Below, one piece after another: positions 15,980 to 21,250 of a stretch of 24,968 bases of DNA (positions are counted from its first letter, which is position 1; every line of letters begins with the position of its first letter). The DNA comes from a virus. The DNA lies in IMG/VR virus record IMGVR_UViG_3300032083_002719, positions 1-24,968 of that record; one strand, written 5' to 3'. The notes beneath the pieces were generated by a model. The model was not told the DNA's origin and searched no databases. It was given only the letters and a program-made list of their open reading frames with translations. The position numbers and the translations under genes were made by a program.

Positions 15980-16006
15980 TATACTACACCTTTAGTTATT
16001 TGTCAA
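15978..16006 (-). promoter_or_regulatory. Perfect sigma-70 promoter TTGACA-N17-TATAAT
   Basis: -35 TTGACA at 16006-16001, 17-bp spacer, -10 TATAAT at 15983-15978. It lies in the 3' end of the HNH gene, and the -10 overlaps the upstream ATG of the nuclease gene. Expected start of transcription is near 15971, essentially at the second ATG (15970). Confidence 0.75.
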
Positions 16007-16631
16007 GTTTATTTAGTTTCTCTTCTCTCCTCTTTGCCCAATAGGCTTTCATCTTTGCTTTGGTTTCCTCACTATGTTTTTTACCAGTAAAGTGGTTAGT
16101 GTATCCATTCTCATATAACTTTTTATGTCCCTCAGATATTTTTTTCTTTTCTTCTTCTGTTCTTTCTACATCTTTATTCCAAGCAGGTCTTCCTTTCATC
16201 GCCTCACTTAGTTTTCTCTTTTGTTCTTCTGTGAGAGGCACACCTTTATTAGGGTTGATATATCCATTCTCATATAACTTTTTATGTCCCTCAGATATTT
16301 TTTTCTTTTCTTCTTCTGTTCGGGGCACACCTTTATTCCACCCAGCTGGTGCCATAGGGCGGTCAGGGTTTTCTTTCAACCACTTAGCAAAGTCAGGTCT
16401 CTTTCTACCTGTGTTACCTTTGATACTGGCTCTACTTTGTTGTTCTCTAATTATCTCTTCCTTACCAATGATACCGGCCAAACCCATTGCCGCATACCAA
16501 TCTTGCCATCTACCATGTTCTAGGTAAAGGGCAAAGTGTAACTCAGAATGCTCCTCTACACTACACTCAATAATGTTAGTAGGGTCATCAGTGCCACCAG
16601 CATGGCGCGGTATCTTATGGTGTCTATGCAT
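15996..16631 (-). CDS. HNH-type endonuclease with NUMOD3 repeats, probable homing endonuclease (211 aa)
   Basis: The N-terminus MHRHHKIPRHAGGTDDPTNI, followed by IECSVEEHSELHFALYLEHG, is the HNH-type pattern seen in many cyanophage free-standing endonucleases: His-His pair, Gly-Gly, Asn, then H-E/H. Residues ~75-205 hold NUMOD3-like DNA-binding repeats (RTEEEKKKISEGHKKLYENG twice, LTEEQKRKLSEAMKGRP, KHSEETKAKMKAYWAKR). Two of these repeats share a 60-bp perfect DNA repeat. It starts at the very beginning of the HNH motif, so a slightly truncated N-terminus is possible. It has its own sigma-70-like promoter and sits between the 49-aa membrane gene and the nuclease gene. Role by family: site-specific DNA cutting that spreads its own gene. 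Confidence 0.8.
   Translation of the reverse strand: MHRHHKIPRHAGGTDDPTNIIECSVEEHSELHFALYLEHGRWQDWYAAMGLAGIIGKEEIIREQQSRASIKGNTGRKRPDFAKWLKENPDRPMAPAGWNKGVPRTEEEKKKISEGHKKLYENGYINPNKGVPLTEEQKRKLSEAMKGRPAWNKDVERTEEEKKKISEGHKKLYENGYTNHFTGKKHSEETKAKMKAYWAKRREEKLNKLDK
16102..16161 (-). repeat. 60-bp perfect direct repeat in HNH gene, copy 1
   Basis: Identical base for base to 16261-16320, spaced 159 bp (53 codons), in frame. It encodes the TEEEKKKISEGHKKLYENGY NUMOD3 unit. The flanks differ at once. Confidence 0.9.
16261..16320 (-). repeat. 60-bp perfect direct repeat in HNH gene, copy 2
   Basis: Partner of 16102-16161. The intervening NUMOD3 unit is clearly diverged, so identity of these two copies suggests recent duplication or conversion. 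Confidence 0.9.
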
Positions 16632-16651
16632 ATAAAAAATAACCTAAACCA

Positions 16652-16681
16652 ATTATAACATCAATAGTATTATTTAGTCAA
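16652..16681 (-). promoter_or_regulatory. Sigma-70-like promoter TTGACT-N18-TATAAT for the HNH gene
   Basis: -35 TTGACT at 16681-16676 (overlapping the stop of the 49-aa gene), 18-bp spacer, -10 TATAAT at 16657-16652. Transcription would start near 16645, giving a leader of about 14 bases before the HNH ATG. Confidence 0.6.
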
Positions 16682-16823
16682 GGTCATCATTGAGTTCAGT
16701 GTAAGATATACGCATCAGGTATATAACATAACCTAATGCCATACAAACAGAAAGAAATACCATAAAGATCACTGACCACACCGGATCATTTACATTATCA
16801 AGTGGACGAAGAATCAGATTCAT
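16674..16823 (-). CDS. Small membrane protein (49 aa), newly noticed
   Basis: Reads MNLILRPLDNVNDPVWSVIF then MVFLSVCMALGYVIYLMRIS and ends YTELNDDLD. One strong hydrophobic segment (16-37) sits between a polar N-terminus and an acidic tail. The start lies 26 bases inside the end of the 104-aa gene, in another frame. It is the last gene of the envelope cassette before the HNH insertion. Function unknown; a spanin- or holin-accessory-type role is only a guess. Confidence 0.6.
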   Translation of the reverse strand: MNLILRPLDNVNDPVWSVIFMVFLSVCMALGYVIYLMRISYTELNDDLD

Positions 16824-17112
16824 CAGTAGTAGATATACTTATGATATCTAGTCCTTCTACTTTAGATGGTGTTGATTTTATAATTGGTTTATCTTCATTC
16901 TCCCACATTTCTACAATGTCTTCTGCCTGCTTATCGACAGATGCCATTTCCATTCGGACTTTACCTTCTATCCATTTCAACCACAACCATTCAATAAACC
17001 CTAATGCAAGATGACGAACAATAGGGTTTTGTTTATTTGCCCATCTTTTGGACTTTGTATACCAAGTATCTTCACCACCCCATTGATGTTCAAATTTGTA
17101 ATCAACAGTCAT
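16798..17112 (-). CDS. Unknown protein with Trp-rich helix and acidic Ser/Thr tail (104 aa)
   Basis: I choose the ATG at 17112 (MTVDYKFEHQWGGEDTWYTK), whose start overlaps the end of the 195-aa gene by 11 bases (TTTAATGACTGTTGA). A longer frame begins 13 codons earlier but would run deeper into that gene. The protein has five Trp in the first 55 residues, an aromatic amphipathic helix (HLALGFIEWLWLKWIEGK, ~34-51) that may lie on a membrane, a charged region, and an acidic Ser/Thr tail (STTDESDSSST). No signal peptide. Unknown function within the envelope cassette. Confidence 0.6.
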   Translation of the reverse strand: MTVDYKFEHQWGGEDTWYTKSKRWANKQNPIVRHLALGFIEWLWLKWIEGKVRMEMASVDKQAEDIVEMWENEDKPIIKSTPSKVEGLDIISISTTDESDSSST

Positions 17113-17689
17113 TAAATACACTACCGACTTCAGATCCAACTTCGGAACCAATTTTATTTCCTAATAAAGTTGCCCATCCTGCTGCCAGCCATCCAACATA
17201 AGGAATGTTAACTAAAGTAGGAAGTAGCACACCAGTGCTAATTGCTGTTCCTGCTATTGCACCTTGTGACCGTGCTCCAGCGTCCGCCACGATACACTCT
17301 ATGTCTTTTGCAGACTTTCCCTCACCTGTAATCACACCTCCTTGTGTATTACGATATCCTTCTGCAGTGTACTCATCTAAACTATACTCTATTCTTTTTT
17401 CAGTTCCACCACCAAATAATCCTTTCTTTTCTCTATTTAAATCTAAGGATCTTTCTCTAGACAAAACCTTAGGATCATTTGCTTTATATCTTACACTATA
17501 TCCATCTTTGGTTACATCCATTTCATATGAAGAATAATCACCATTAGGGATTTGTATTATTGGACGATTAATACTTTCTGAAGGTGTAGATTTTAATAAA
17601 TGACCTAAAATACCAATATGAGCAACACCAATAGAAACTCCAACAAACCAAATAATTGCAGTACTAATTGCTTTAGGTTTAAAGTTCAT
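17102..17689 (-). CDS. Membrane protein with C-terminal glycine-zipper region (195 aa)
   Basis: N-terminal anchor (AIIWFVGVSIGVAHIGILGH, ~11-30); a polar middle domain (~35-135) with Tyr-rich segments (DVTKDGYSVRYKAND, RIEYSLDEYTAEGYR); then a hydrophobic Gly/Ala-rich tail (AIAGTAISTGVLLPTLVNIP, VGWLAAGWATLLGNKIGSEV, ~144-187) with GxxxG-type spacing like glycine-zipper or pore-forming peptides. A strong GAGGAG ribosome site lies inside the end of the preceding gene, whose stop overlaps this ATG (ATGA). Placed directly after the holin-like gene, it could help permeabilise the membrane; this is inference, and no family is recognised. Confidence 0.65.
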   Translation of the reverse strand: MNFKPKAISTAIIWFVGVSIGVAHIGILGHLLKSTPSESINRPIIQIPNGDYSSYEMDVTKDGYSVRYKANDPKVLSRERSLDLNREKKGLFGGGTEKRIEYSLDEYTAEGYRNTQGGVITGEGKSAKDIECIVADAGARSQGAIAGTAISTGVLLPTLVNIPYVGWLAAGWATLLGNKIGSEVGSEVGSVFNDC

Positions 17690-18012
17690 TTTTTCTCCTC
17701 TTCATCTTTTGGTTTAGGAACAGGAACTGTTACTGTTGTTTTTTGTGTCCCTCCACCATTTCCATTAGACTTTGATGGTGTGACACCAAAAGTCGCCAAA
17801 GTTCCCGTGAAGACGCTGGCAATAAAAGTAGGGTCAATTTTTTGCTGAGGTATTCCTGGAATTGAAACATAGTTTAAAGTTAAGATTGCACCCGTCCATG
17901 TCAATACAATTAATCTAACCAAGCTTGAAATTCCTTCTTCATGCCAATGGAATCCATCATCATCATGATCTTTCTTCTTTTTTGGAAGCATTGACCTGAT
18001 AGTTTTAATCAT
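17686..18012 (-). CDS. Holin-like two-segment membrane protein (108 aa)
   Basis: A charged N-terminus (MLPKKKKDHDDDGFHWHEEG) is followed by two hydrophobic segments (SLVRLIVLTWTGAILTLNYV, ~30-49; TFIASVFTGTLATFGV, ~62-77) and a soluble, strongly charged tail with alternating Thr-Val and Lys-Glu (PKPKDEEEKK). Size, two segments and charged tail fit a small phage holin, and the cassette contains a lysozyme upstream, but no holin family is recognisable with certainty. The first ATG (18012) is only three bases after a late motif; the in-frame ATG at 17991, preceded by AGGTC and 24 bases from the motif, is an attractive alternative start giving 101 aa. Confidence 0.6.
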   Translation of the reverse strand: MIKTIRSMLPKKKKDHDDDGFHWHEEGISSLVRLIVLTWTGAILTLNYVSIPGIPQQKIDPTFIASVFTGTLATFGVTPSKSNGNGGGTQKTTVTVPVPKPKDEEEKK

Positions 18013-18015
18013 TTG

Positions 18016-18023
18016 TATTTATG
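18016..18023 (-). promoter_or_regulatory. Late-type promoter motif CATAAATA
   Basis: NATAAATA match overlapping the last codons of the 64-aa gene, just before the holin-like gene. If used, transcription would start inside the first annotated codon, favouring the second ATG at 17991. Confidence 0.45.
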
Positions 18024-18213
18024 GATCTAGAGCATCAACTGTAAAATTAGTATTTAATATTCTATTGTATTGTATACAAAGTTCTTCACTTGATTCATGT
18101 TCCCATTTGTGATAGACATTCTTAAGTTTTTTTGTATAATCAGAACCATCATTATTTTTCATCTCGTCAGCAACAATGGTTTTGATTAATACATCTCTTG
18201 TTAAGTTGGTCAT
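18019..18213 (-). CDS. Small soluble protein, unknown function (64 aa)
   Basis: I choose the ATG at 18213 (MTNLTRDVLIKTIVADEMKN). The frame is open back to a TTG at 18258, with no better ribosome site there. The sequence is helical and charged (DGSDYTKKLKNVYHKWEHES, SEELCIQYNRILN) with no membrane segment. TATAAATC 8-15 bases upstream of the ATG resembles a degenerate late motif. It lies between the HEGWH protein and the holin-like protein. Function unknown. Confidence 0.55.
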   Translation of the reverse strand: MTNLTRDVLIKTIVADEMKNNDGSDYTKKLKNVYHKWEHESSEELCIQYNRILNTNFTVDALDP

Positions 18214-18305
18214 TCTGGATGATTTATATCCAACAAAGAGTTCACCATTATTACACAAGAGATTTCACATAACTCTTCTTGGCTGGTCTTCCTAAGTAGG
18301 ATTTA

Positions 18306-18977
18306 TTATTTAGTAATGTAACCTTCTTTAATAAGATACTTGCGGGTCAAAGGCGTGGGAGGATATATTTCCCACATCTTTCCTGTAGTACATGCCGCAA
18401 GTGCATCAGCAGTCATTCCTTCAGTTCTGCCTGCCCACCCTGCTTCTGCTTCCCAAGGAAGAACAGATTTTGGATAAGTTCTTTTTGCCATTTCTCTCCA
18501 GATAGAAGGAACATCATCTTCAGGAAGAATGATAGCAATCAATGAATTATTAATTGTTCCTGCCATACAATCCTGTGCTACATGCCATCCTTCATGTCGA
18601 ACTACACTCATCAATGTAGATTGTCTACCCATGAATGCATCGTTCAGAAAGAAGTTATTACTTACAGTATGATAAACACCACGATTACCTACAGGAAAAT
18701 ATTTCTGATCTCCTAGAAAAACCATAACTCCGATCTTATCAAGGGAGTCCAACATCTCATTAAACTCAGTAGCAACAGCAGAATAATCAGAGTTGGGATA
18801 ATTATCTTGAATGTCTTTGATACTTGTGATTCTTTGAACATTATCGGTGCATTCCCGTAACATCATGCATCCTAAAGAATCATTACTATTGTATCCTCTG
18901 GTTATTTTTTCATCTCCTGCATATGCTGTTCCTGCTAGTGCAGCACATCCAAGAAGAGATAATAAAAGTTTTTTCAT
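18306..18977 (-). CDS. Exported protein with HExxH motif, putative zinc metallopeptidase (223 aa)
   Basis: A signal peptide (MKKLLLSLLGCAALAGTAYA, cleavage after AYA, or lipoprotein-like at C11) leads a ~200-residue mature domain. It contains VVRHEGWHVAQDC (126-137), where H128-E129-G130-W131-H132 is a perfect HExxH zinc-binding/catalytic motif in a predicted helix. Downstream acidic residues in LPWEAEAGWAG (E176/E178) could be the third ligand, as in gluzincin-type enzymes. Four or more Cys suggest disulfides outside the cytoplasm. Its ATG overlaps the preceding stop (ATGA). Being exported and encoded in one run with a muramidase, it may cut envelope proteins or peptide cross-links, but the substrate is unknown. 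HExxH also occurs by chance, so activity is not certain. Confidence 0.65.
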   Translation of the reverse strand: MKKLLLSLLGCAALAGTAYAGDEKITRGYNSNDSLGCMMLRECTDNVQRITSIKDIQDNYPNSDYSAVATEFNEMLDSLDKIGVMVFLGDQKYFPVGNRGVYHTVSNNFFLNDAFMGRQSTLMSVVRHEGWHVAQDCMAGTINNSLIAIILPEDDVPSIWREMAKRTYPKSVLPWEAEAGWAGRTEGMTADALAACTTGKMWEIYPPTPLTRKYLIKEGYITK

Positions 18978-19183
18978 GCGTAATATGCCTCAAAGTATTT
19001 TATAATGCCATTAGTATTTACATTACCTTGAGATACCCAATCATGAGCACATTCATACATTGATTGATTAGTGTATTCAGGTAATGATTCTTTTAGTTGA
19101 CTACCATATTTAGTAAGAAGAACTTTAAGTGCCGACTCACGAAGTTTCAACTTATGTTCACTGTAACGCCAATCTTCAATCAT
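18974..19183 (-). CDS. Small soluble protein, unknown function (69 aa)
   Basis: I choose the ATG at 19183 (MIEDWRYSEHKLKLRESALK), which overlaps the stop of the 118-aa gene (ATGA). A TTG 11 codons earlier would overlap it more deeply. Helical and charged with a C-terminal aromatic end (GIIKYFEAYYA), no membrane segment. Its own stop overlaps the start of the HEGWH protein gene. Function unknown; coupling suggests it is made together with its neighbours. Confidence 0.6.
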   Translation of the reverse strand: MIEDWRYSEHKLKLRESALKVLLTKYGSQLKESLPEYTNQSMYECAHDWVSQGNVNTNGIIKYFEAYYA

Positions 19184-19536
19184 CGAAACTGCTCCCAACC
19201 AGTTCCAGATTGCCAACCACCAACACCAGTCGGATTCAGTTGTTTTGTAGTTTTACCACTATTAGTAGCAATATTATAAATCACCTCATGAATATTTTTT
19301 GGTTCTACTGTATCATCCTCATGTAGTAATTGTTCTTCAGATACTGCATGTTCATATGCTTCTTTGATAGTCATTTGACGATCAGATAAGACTGCCGGAC
19401 CAAACCAAGAATCATCTTCCAAATACTTCGGAGCAAGAACTCCTACAAAAGAACCATATCCTTGAGTGAAGTATCCAGGACCACATTCAAATAATGGTGC
19501 TTCTAAGTTGTCAATTAAATCTAAAGTCATGCCCAT
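19180..19536 (-). CDS. Unknown protein, envelope-cassette member (118 aa)
   Basis: Starts at the ATG at 19536 or six bases later at 19530 (the latter gives an ATGA overlap with the lysozyme stop). The N-terminal half is Gly/Phe/Tyr-rich (CGPGYFTQGYGSFVGVLAPK, DDSWFGPAVLSDRQM); the second half is a charged helix (EAYEHAVSEEQLLHEDDTVE) ending in a Gly/Trp segment (GVGGWQSGTGWEQFR). No signal peptide or membrane segment. Not recognised. Confidence 0.6.
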   Translation of the reverse strand: MGMTLDLIDNLEAPLFECGPGYFTQGYGSFVGVLAPKYLEDDSWFGPAVLSDRQMTIKEAYEHAVSEEQLLHEDDTVEPKNIHEVIYNIATNSGKTTKQLNPTGVGGWQSGTGWEQFR

Positions 19537-20126
19537 ACCATTTTCTTAGTGTAATCATACGCATAAAGTTCTCTATTACCTTTGATACCCCATCCTAACC
19601 AGTAGTATGCAGGTCTCATGTAATAAGATACTGTTTGTCCACCACCCTCAAATTGTGGAAGAACACGTTGAAAGATAGGTTCATTAATCATCCAACGAAC
19701 TTGGCAATCTAATTCACTTGGATTACAATCATACTTCACTGCAAAGTTTCCAAGTCCTCTATAACGATTGATAGAAGTCCACTGAATCAATCCATAACCA
19801 CCACTCAAACAGTTCTCATAAGTAACACGAGCACCACCTTCACAGATGTTAGCAATAAACTTAGACTCCTGTTGAATGTTTCCCATGATTGTAGCAAGAG
19901 CATTACGATCAGAGATCTTTGTGTGCTCTTGTAATGCTGTTAAAACAATTTTTTCATTAGGAGTACAATCAGGACACTTCCAAGAGGGTTTAATTGGATC
20001 CTCAGGAATACTCACAGTATTCTCTTCAGGAGTTATAATATTTTCTTTTTGCTTTGGTGCGGATTTAGAAATAGATGAAGCACCTAGAATACTCACCAAA
20101 GCAAAGGTAGTAAACTTAATTAACAT
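19527..20126 (-). CDS. Secreted phage lysozyme-type muramidase (199 aa)
   Basis: N-terminal signal sequence (MLIKFTTFALVSILGASSIS), a short linker with a CPDC pair (51-54), then a domain of ~140 residues resembling phage tail lysozyme. NALATIMGNIQQESKF (75-90) has the probable catalytic Glu E87 in a helix. GGYGLIQWTSINRYRGL (109-125) is the conserved Gly-Tyr-Gly-Leu-Ile-Gln-Trp loop. An aromatic helical end follows (YYMRPAYYWLGWG). Expected role: cleaving the glycan backbone of peptidoglycan in the host periplasm, so the endolysin of this phage (signal-peptide type) or an envelope-remodelling enzyme. It is preceded by a perfect sigma-70 promoter and an intrinsic-terminator-like hairpin; no Shine-Dalgarno is close to the ATG. 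Confidence 0.75.
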   Translation of the reverse strand: MLIKFTTFALVSILGASSISKSAPKQKENIITPEENTVSIPEDPIKPSWKCPDCTPNEKIVLTALQEHTKISDRNALATIMGNIQQESKFIANICEGGARVTYENCLSGGYGLIQWTSINRYRGLGNFAVKYDCNPSELDCQVRWMINEPIFQRVLPQFEGGGQTVSYYMRPAYYWLGWGIKGNRELYAYDYTKKMVWA

Positions 20127-20148
20127 TAAAAAAGGAGCTTATTGCTCC
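20127..20148 (-). terminator. Intrinsic terminator hairpin (GGAGC-AATAA-GCTCC-T6)
   Basis: On the minus strand, GGAGC at 20148-20144 and GCTCC at 20138-20134 form a 5-bp stem with an AATAA loop, followed by six T. It should end transcription coming from the ferredoxin/Hli chain. Unusually, it lies downstream of the lysozyme promoter and its T tract is followed at once by AATG, the lysozyme start. The plus strand has no good T tract. Confidence 0.6.
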
Positions 20149-20151
20149 CTT

Positions 20152-20180
20152 ATTATAATGGATTAAGTTTTTTTTGTCAA
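20152..20180 (-). promoter_or_regulatory. Perfect sigma-70 promoter TTGACA-N17-TATAAT before lysozyme
   Basis: -35 TTGACA at 20180-20175 (overlapping the end of the 41-aa gene), 17-bp spacer, -10 TATAAT at 20157-20152. Transcription would begin near 20146, at the foot of the terminator-like hairpin. Confidence 0.75.
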
Positions 20181-20302
20181 GGTGTCGGTATGTAAACTGG
20201 TTGCATTATTCCACCACCTGGTCCGTCATCATCATCAGCATCTTCGGTAAGCACTGAATGAATTATAAAAGCACCTAACAGAAAAGTTGCTAATAACAAC
20301 AT
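20177..20302 (-). CDS. Small membrane peptide with acidic/proline tail (41 aa)
   Basis: The frame is open for longer upstream, but the ATG at 20302 overlaps the Hli stop exactly (TGATG), and the upstream part overlaps the Hli gene in another frame. The protein is MLLLATFLLGAFIIHSVLTE, one membrane segment, followed by DADDDDGPGGG and a short Pro tail. It ends the chain of overlapping genes just before the terminator. Function unknown; co-translation with Hli suggests a thylakoid-membrane setting. Confidence 0.6.
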   Translation of the reverse strand: MLLLATFLLGAFIIHSVLTEDADDDDGPGGGIMQPVYIPTP

Positions 20303-20409
20303 CACCAAATTCCAGGGATTAGGTCGCCGGTTAGGGCATAGGATCCCATTGCTGCAATAACACCAAGCATTGCTGCCCAACCATTAATACGTTCTGCTCT
20401 TTCGTTCAT
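20302..20409 (-). CDS. hli: Minimal high-light-inducible protein (35 aa), newly noticed
   Basis: The sequence MNERAERINGWAAMLGVIAA, continuing MGSYALTGDLIPGIW, is a complete one-helix Hli/CAB-family protein. E6-R-I-N9-G is the start of the chlorophyll-binding signature and AAMLG the following small-residue helix face, with the usual SYALTG exit. Hlis are thylakoid proteins that bind chlorophyll and carotenoid and protect photosystems; phages carry them to keep host photosynthesis running. The residue normally Arg in the NGR signature is Trp here. AGGAG lies 8 bases before the ATG. The ATG overlaps the previous stop (ATGA) and its stop overlaps the next ATG (TGATG). Confidence 0.85.
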   Translation of the reverse strand: MNERAERINGWAAMLGVIAAMGSYALTGDLIPGIW

Positions 20410-20555
20410 TGTTCTTGCTCCTGTGTTTTATTGTAAATAATGACTCTACCATTTTCATGGGTGAATACTAGTTCATCATCATGTGCCCAGCAGAGTTCTT
20501 CGTATAGGGCATTTAACCTCTCCATATCATCATAGAGTTGATTTGGATTAGGCAT
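20406..20555 (-). CDS. Small acidic protein, unknown function (49 aa), newly noticed
   Basis: Reads MPNPNQLYDDMERLNALYEE then LCWAHDDELVFTHENGRVII and ends YNKTQEQEQ. An acidic N-terminal helix, a short beta-like FTHENGRVIIY stretch, no membrane segment. It starts 8 bases inside the end of the 107-aa gene and its TGA overlaps the Hli start (ATGA). Unknown function; conserved coupling to ferredoxin and Hli would imply a photosynthesis-related accessory, which is inference. Confidence 0.6.
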   Translation of the reverse strand: MPNPNQLYDDMERLNALYEELCWAHDDELVFTHENGRVIIYNKTQEQEQ

Positions 20556-20871
20556 TTATGTTAGTAACTGGTTCGTATGGATGTTGAGGTTTGTGTTCTC
20601 TATCCATAGGTTGAGATTTACTAAGGTCTCTTCTGGATTGATTCTTAATAACAATAAAAGCATCTTTATTGTACTTACGAGTACCAATGGGCGATTGCCA
20701 CTTCTTGTTGTACTCTTCACCTACATCAATACCAGACACTTGAGTTCCTGCCATTTCGACAGAAATTTCATCTCCTTCGTCCCACCCGTATTTTTGGGCA
20801 AGAGAAGAAACTTGTTCATAAACAGATGGAGTATTCATTACTCGATCTTCTGGTTCAAGACTTCCGTGCAT
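20548..20871 (-). CDS. Unknown protein coupled to ferredoxin (107 aa)
   Basis: Starts at the ATG overlapping the ferredoxin stop (TGATG); a second in-frame ATG 11 codons on (20838, MNTPSVYEQVSSLAQKYGWD) may be the real start. Contents: helical N-terminus, an acidic beta-like middle (GDEISVEMAGTQVSGIDVGE, YNKKWQSPIG), then a basic segment and Pro-rich end. No signal peptide, Cys or membrane segment. Function not recognised; its position between petF and hli suggests expression with them. Confidence 0.65.
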   Translation of the reverse strand: MHGSLEPEDRVMNTPSVYEQVSSLAQKYGWDEGDEISVEMAGTQVSGIDVGEEYNKKWQSPIGTRKYNKDAFIVIKNQSRRDLSKSQPMDREHKPQHPYEPVTNINA

Positions 20872-21164
20872 CAGTAGAGGTTCTCTTCTTGTTCAGTTTC
20901 AATTATAACATCAGAAGTTGGATATGCAACACAAGTGAGAACAAATCCTTGTTCAATTTGATCATCATCCAAGAATGATTGATCACTTTGATCTACTGTG
21001 CCAGAAACAATCTTACCTGCACAGGATGAACATGCACCAGCACGACAAGAGTAGTTCATGTCAATACCACCCTCCTCGGCAGCATCAAGAAGATATTGAT
21101 CATCTTGACATGTGACAGTTGTTTCTGCACCATCAGAAGTACGGAAAGTAACGTTAAAGTCCAT
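20871..21164 (-). CDS. petF: Plant-type [2Fe-2S] ferredoxin (97 aa)
   Basis: Full-length plant/cyanobacterial ferredoxin with the cluster ligands C40-x4-C45-x2-C48 in [13 protein letters not shown] and C78 in VLTCVAYP. The family's [20 protein letters not shown] stretch and acidic C-terminus (ETEQEENLY) are also present. It carries electrons from photosystem I to reductases; in cyanophages it is thought to feed enzymes such as bilin reductases or nucleotide reduction. Length (97) is the family norm. Its ATG shares a base with the stop of the 28-aa gene (TAATG) and its own stop overlaps the next ATG (TGATG). A promoter TTGACA-N17-TACAAT lies 64 bases upstream. Confidence 0.95.
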   Translation of the reverse strand: MDFNVTFRTSDGAETTVTCQDDQYLLDAAEEGGIDMNYSCRAGACSSCAGKIVSGTVDQSDQSFLDDDQIEQGFVLTCVAYPTSDVIIETEQEENLY

Positions 21165-21250
21165 TAGTAAGTTTCAGATAAATTTTGTACGGAGTATGCC
21201 AACAATACAAGGAAGGCAATACTAGTTATTGTAAACACGATTGAATGCAT
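21164..21250 (-). CDS. Tiny membrane peptide before ferredoxin (28 aa), newly noticed
   Basis: Reads [20 protein letters not shown] then VQNLSETY: one hydrophobic segment (3-19) and a short polar tail, the size and shape of the small single-helix subunits of photosystems and cytochrome b6f. It does not match psbT, psbM, petG, petL or petN as I remember them. TAA overlaps the petF ATG (TAATG). It starts 10 bases after the Hli stop. A sigma-70 promoter overlaps its first codons, so it may instead be a chance frame in a promoter region. Confidence 0.5.
   Translation of the reverse strand: MHSIVFTITSIAFLVLLAYSVQNLSETY

Noticed and set aside
15630-16527. Plus-strand frames antisense to the SNase and HNH genes
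   Set aside because: Sense strands carry clear catalytic motifs and NUMOD3 repeats; the antisense products are Ser/Phe-rich shadows.
18259-18330. Open frame ending GRPAKKSYVKSLV overlapping the end of the HEGWH gene
   Set aside because: No ATG, GTG or TTG start within the open stretch; a frameshifted extension of the HEGWH gene is possible but no slippery sequence is convincing.
20303-20380. Upstream extension of the 41-aa membrane peptide to 67 aa
   Set aside because: The extra part overlaps the Hli gene out of frame; the ATG in a TGATG junction at 20302 is the better start.
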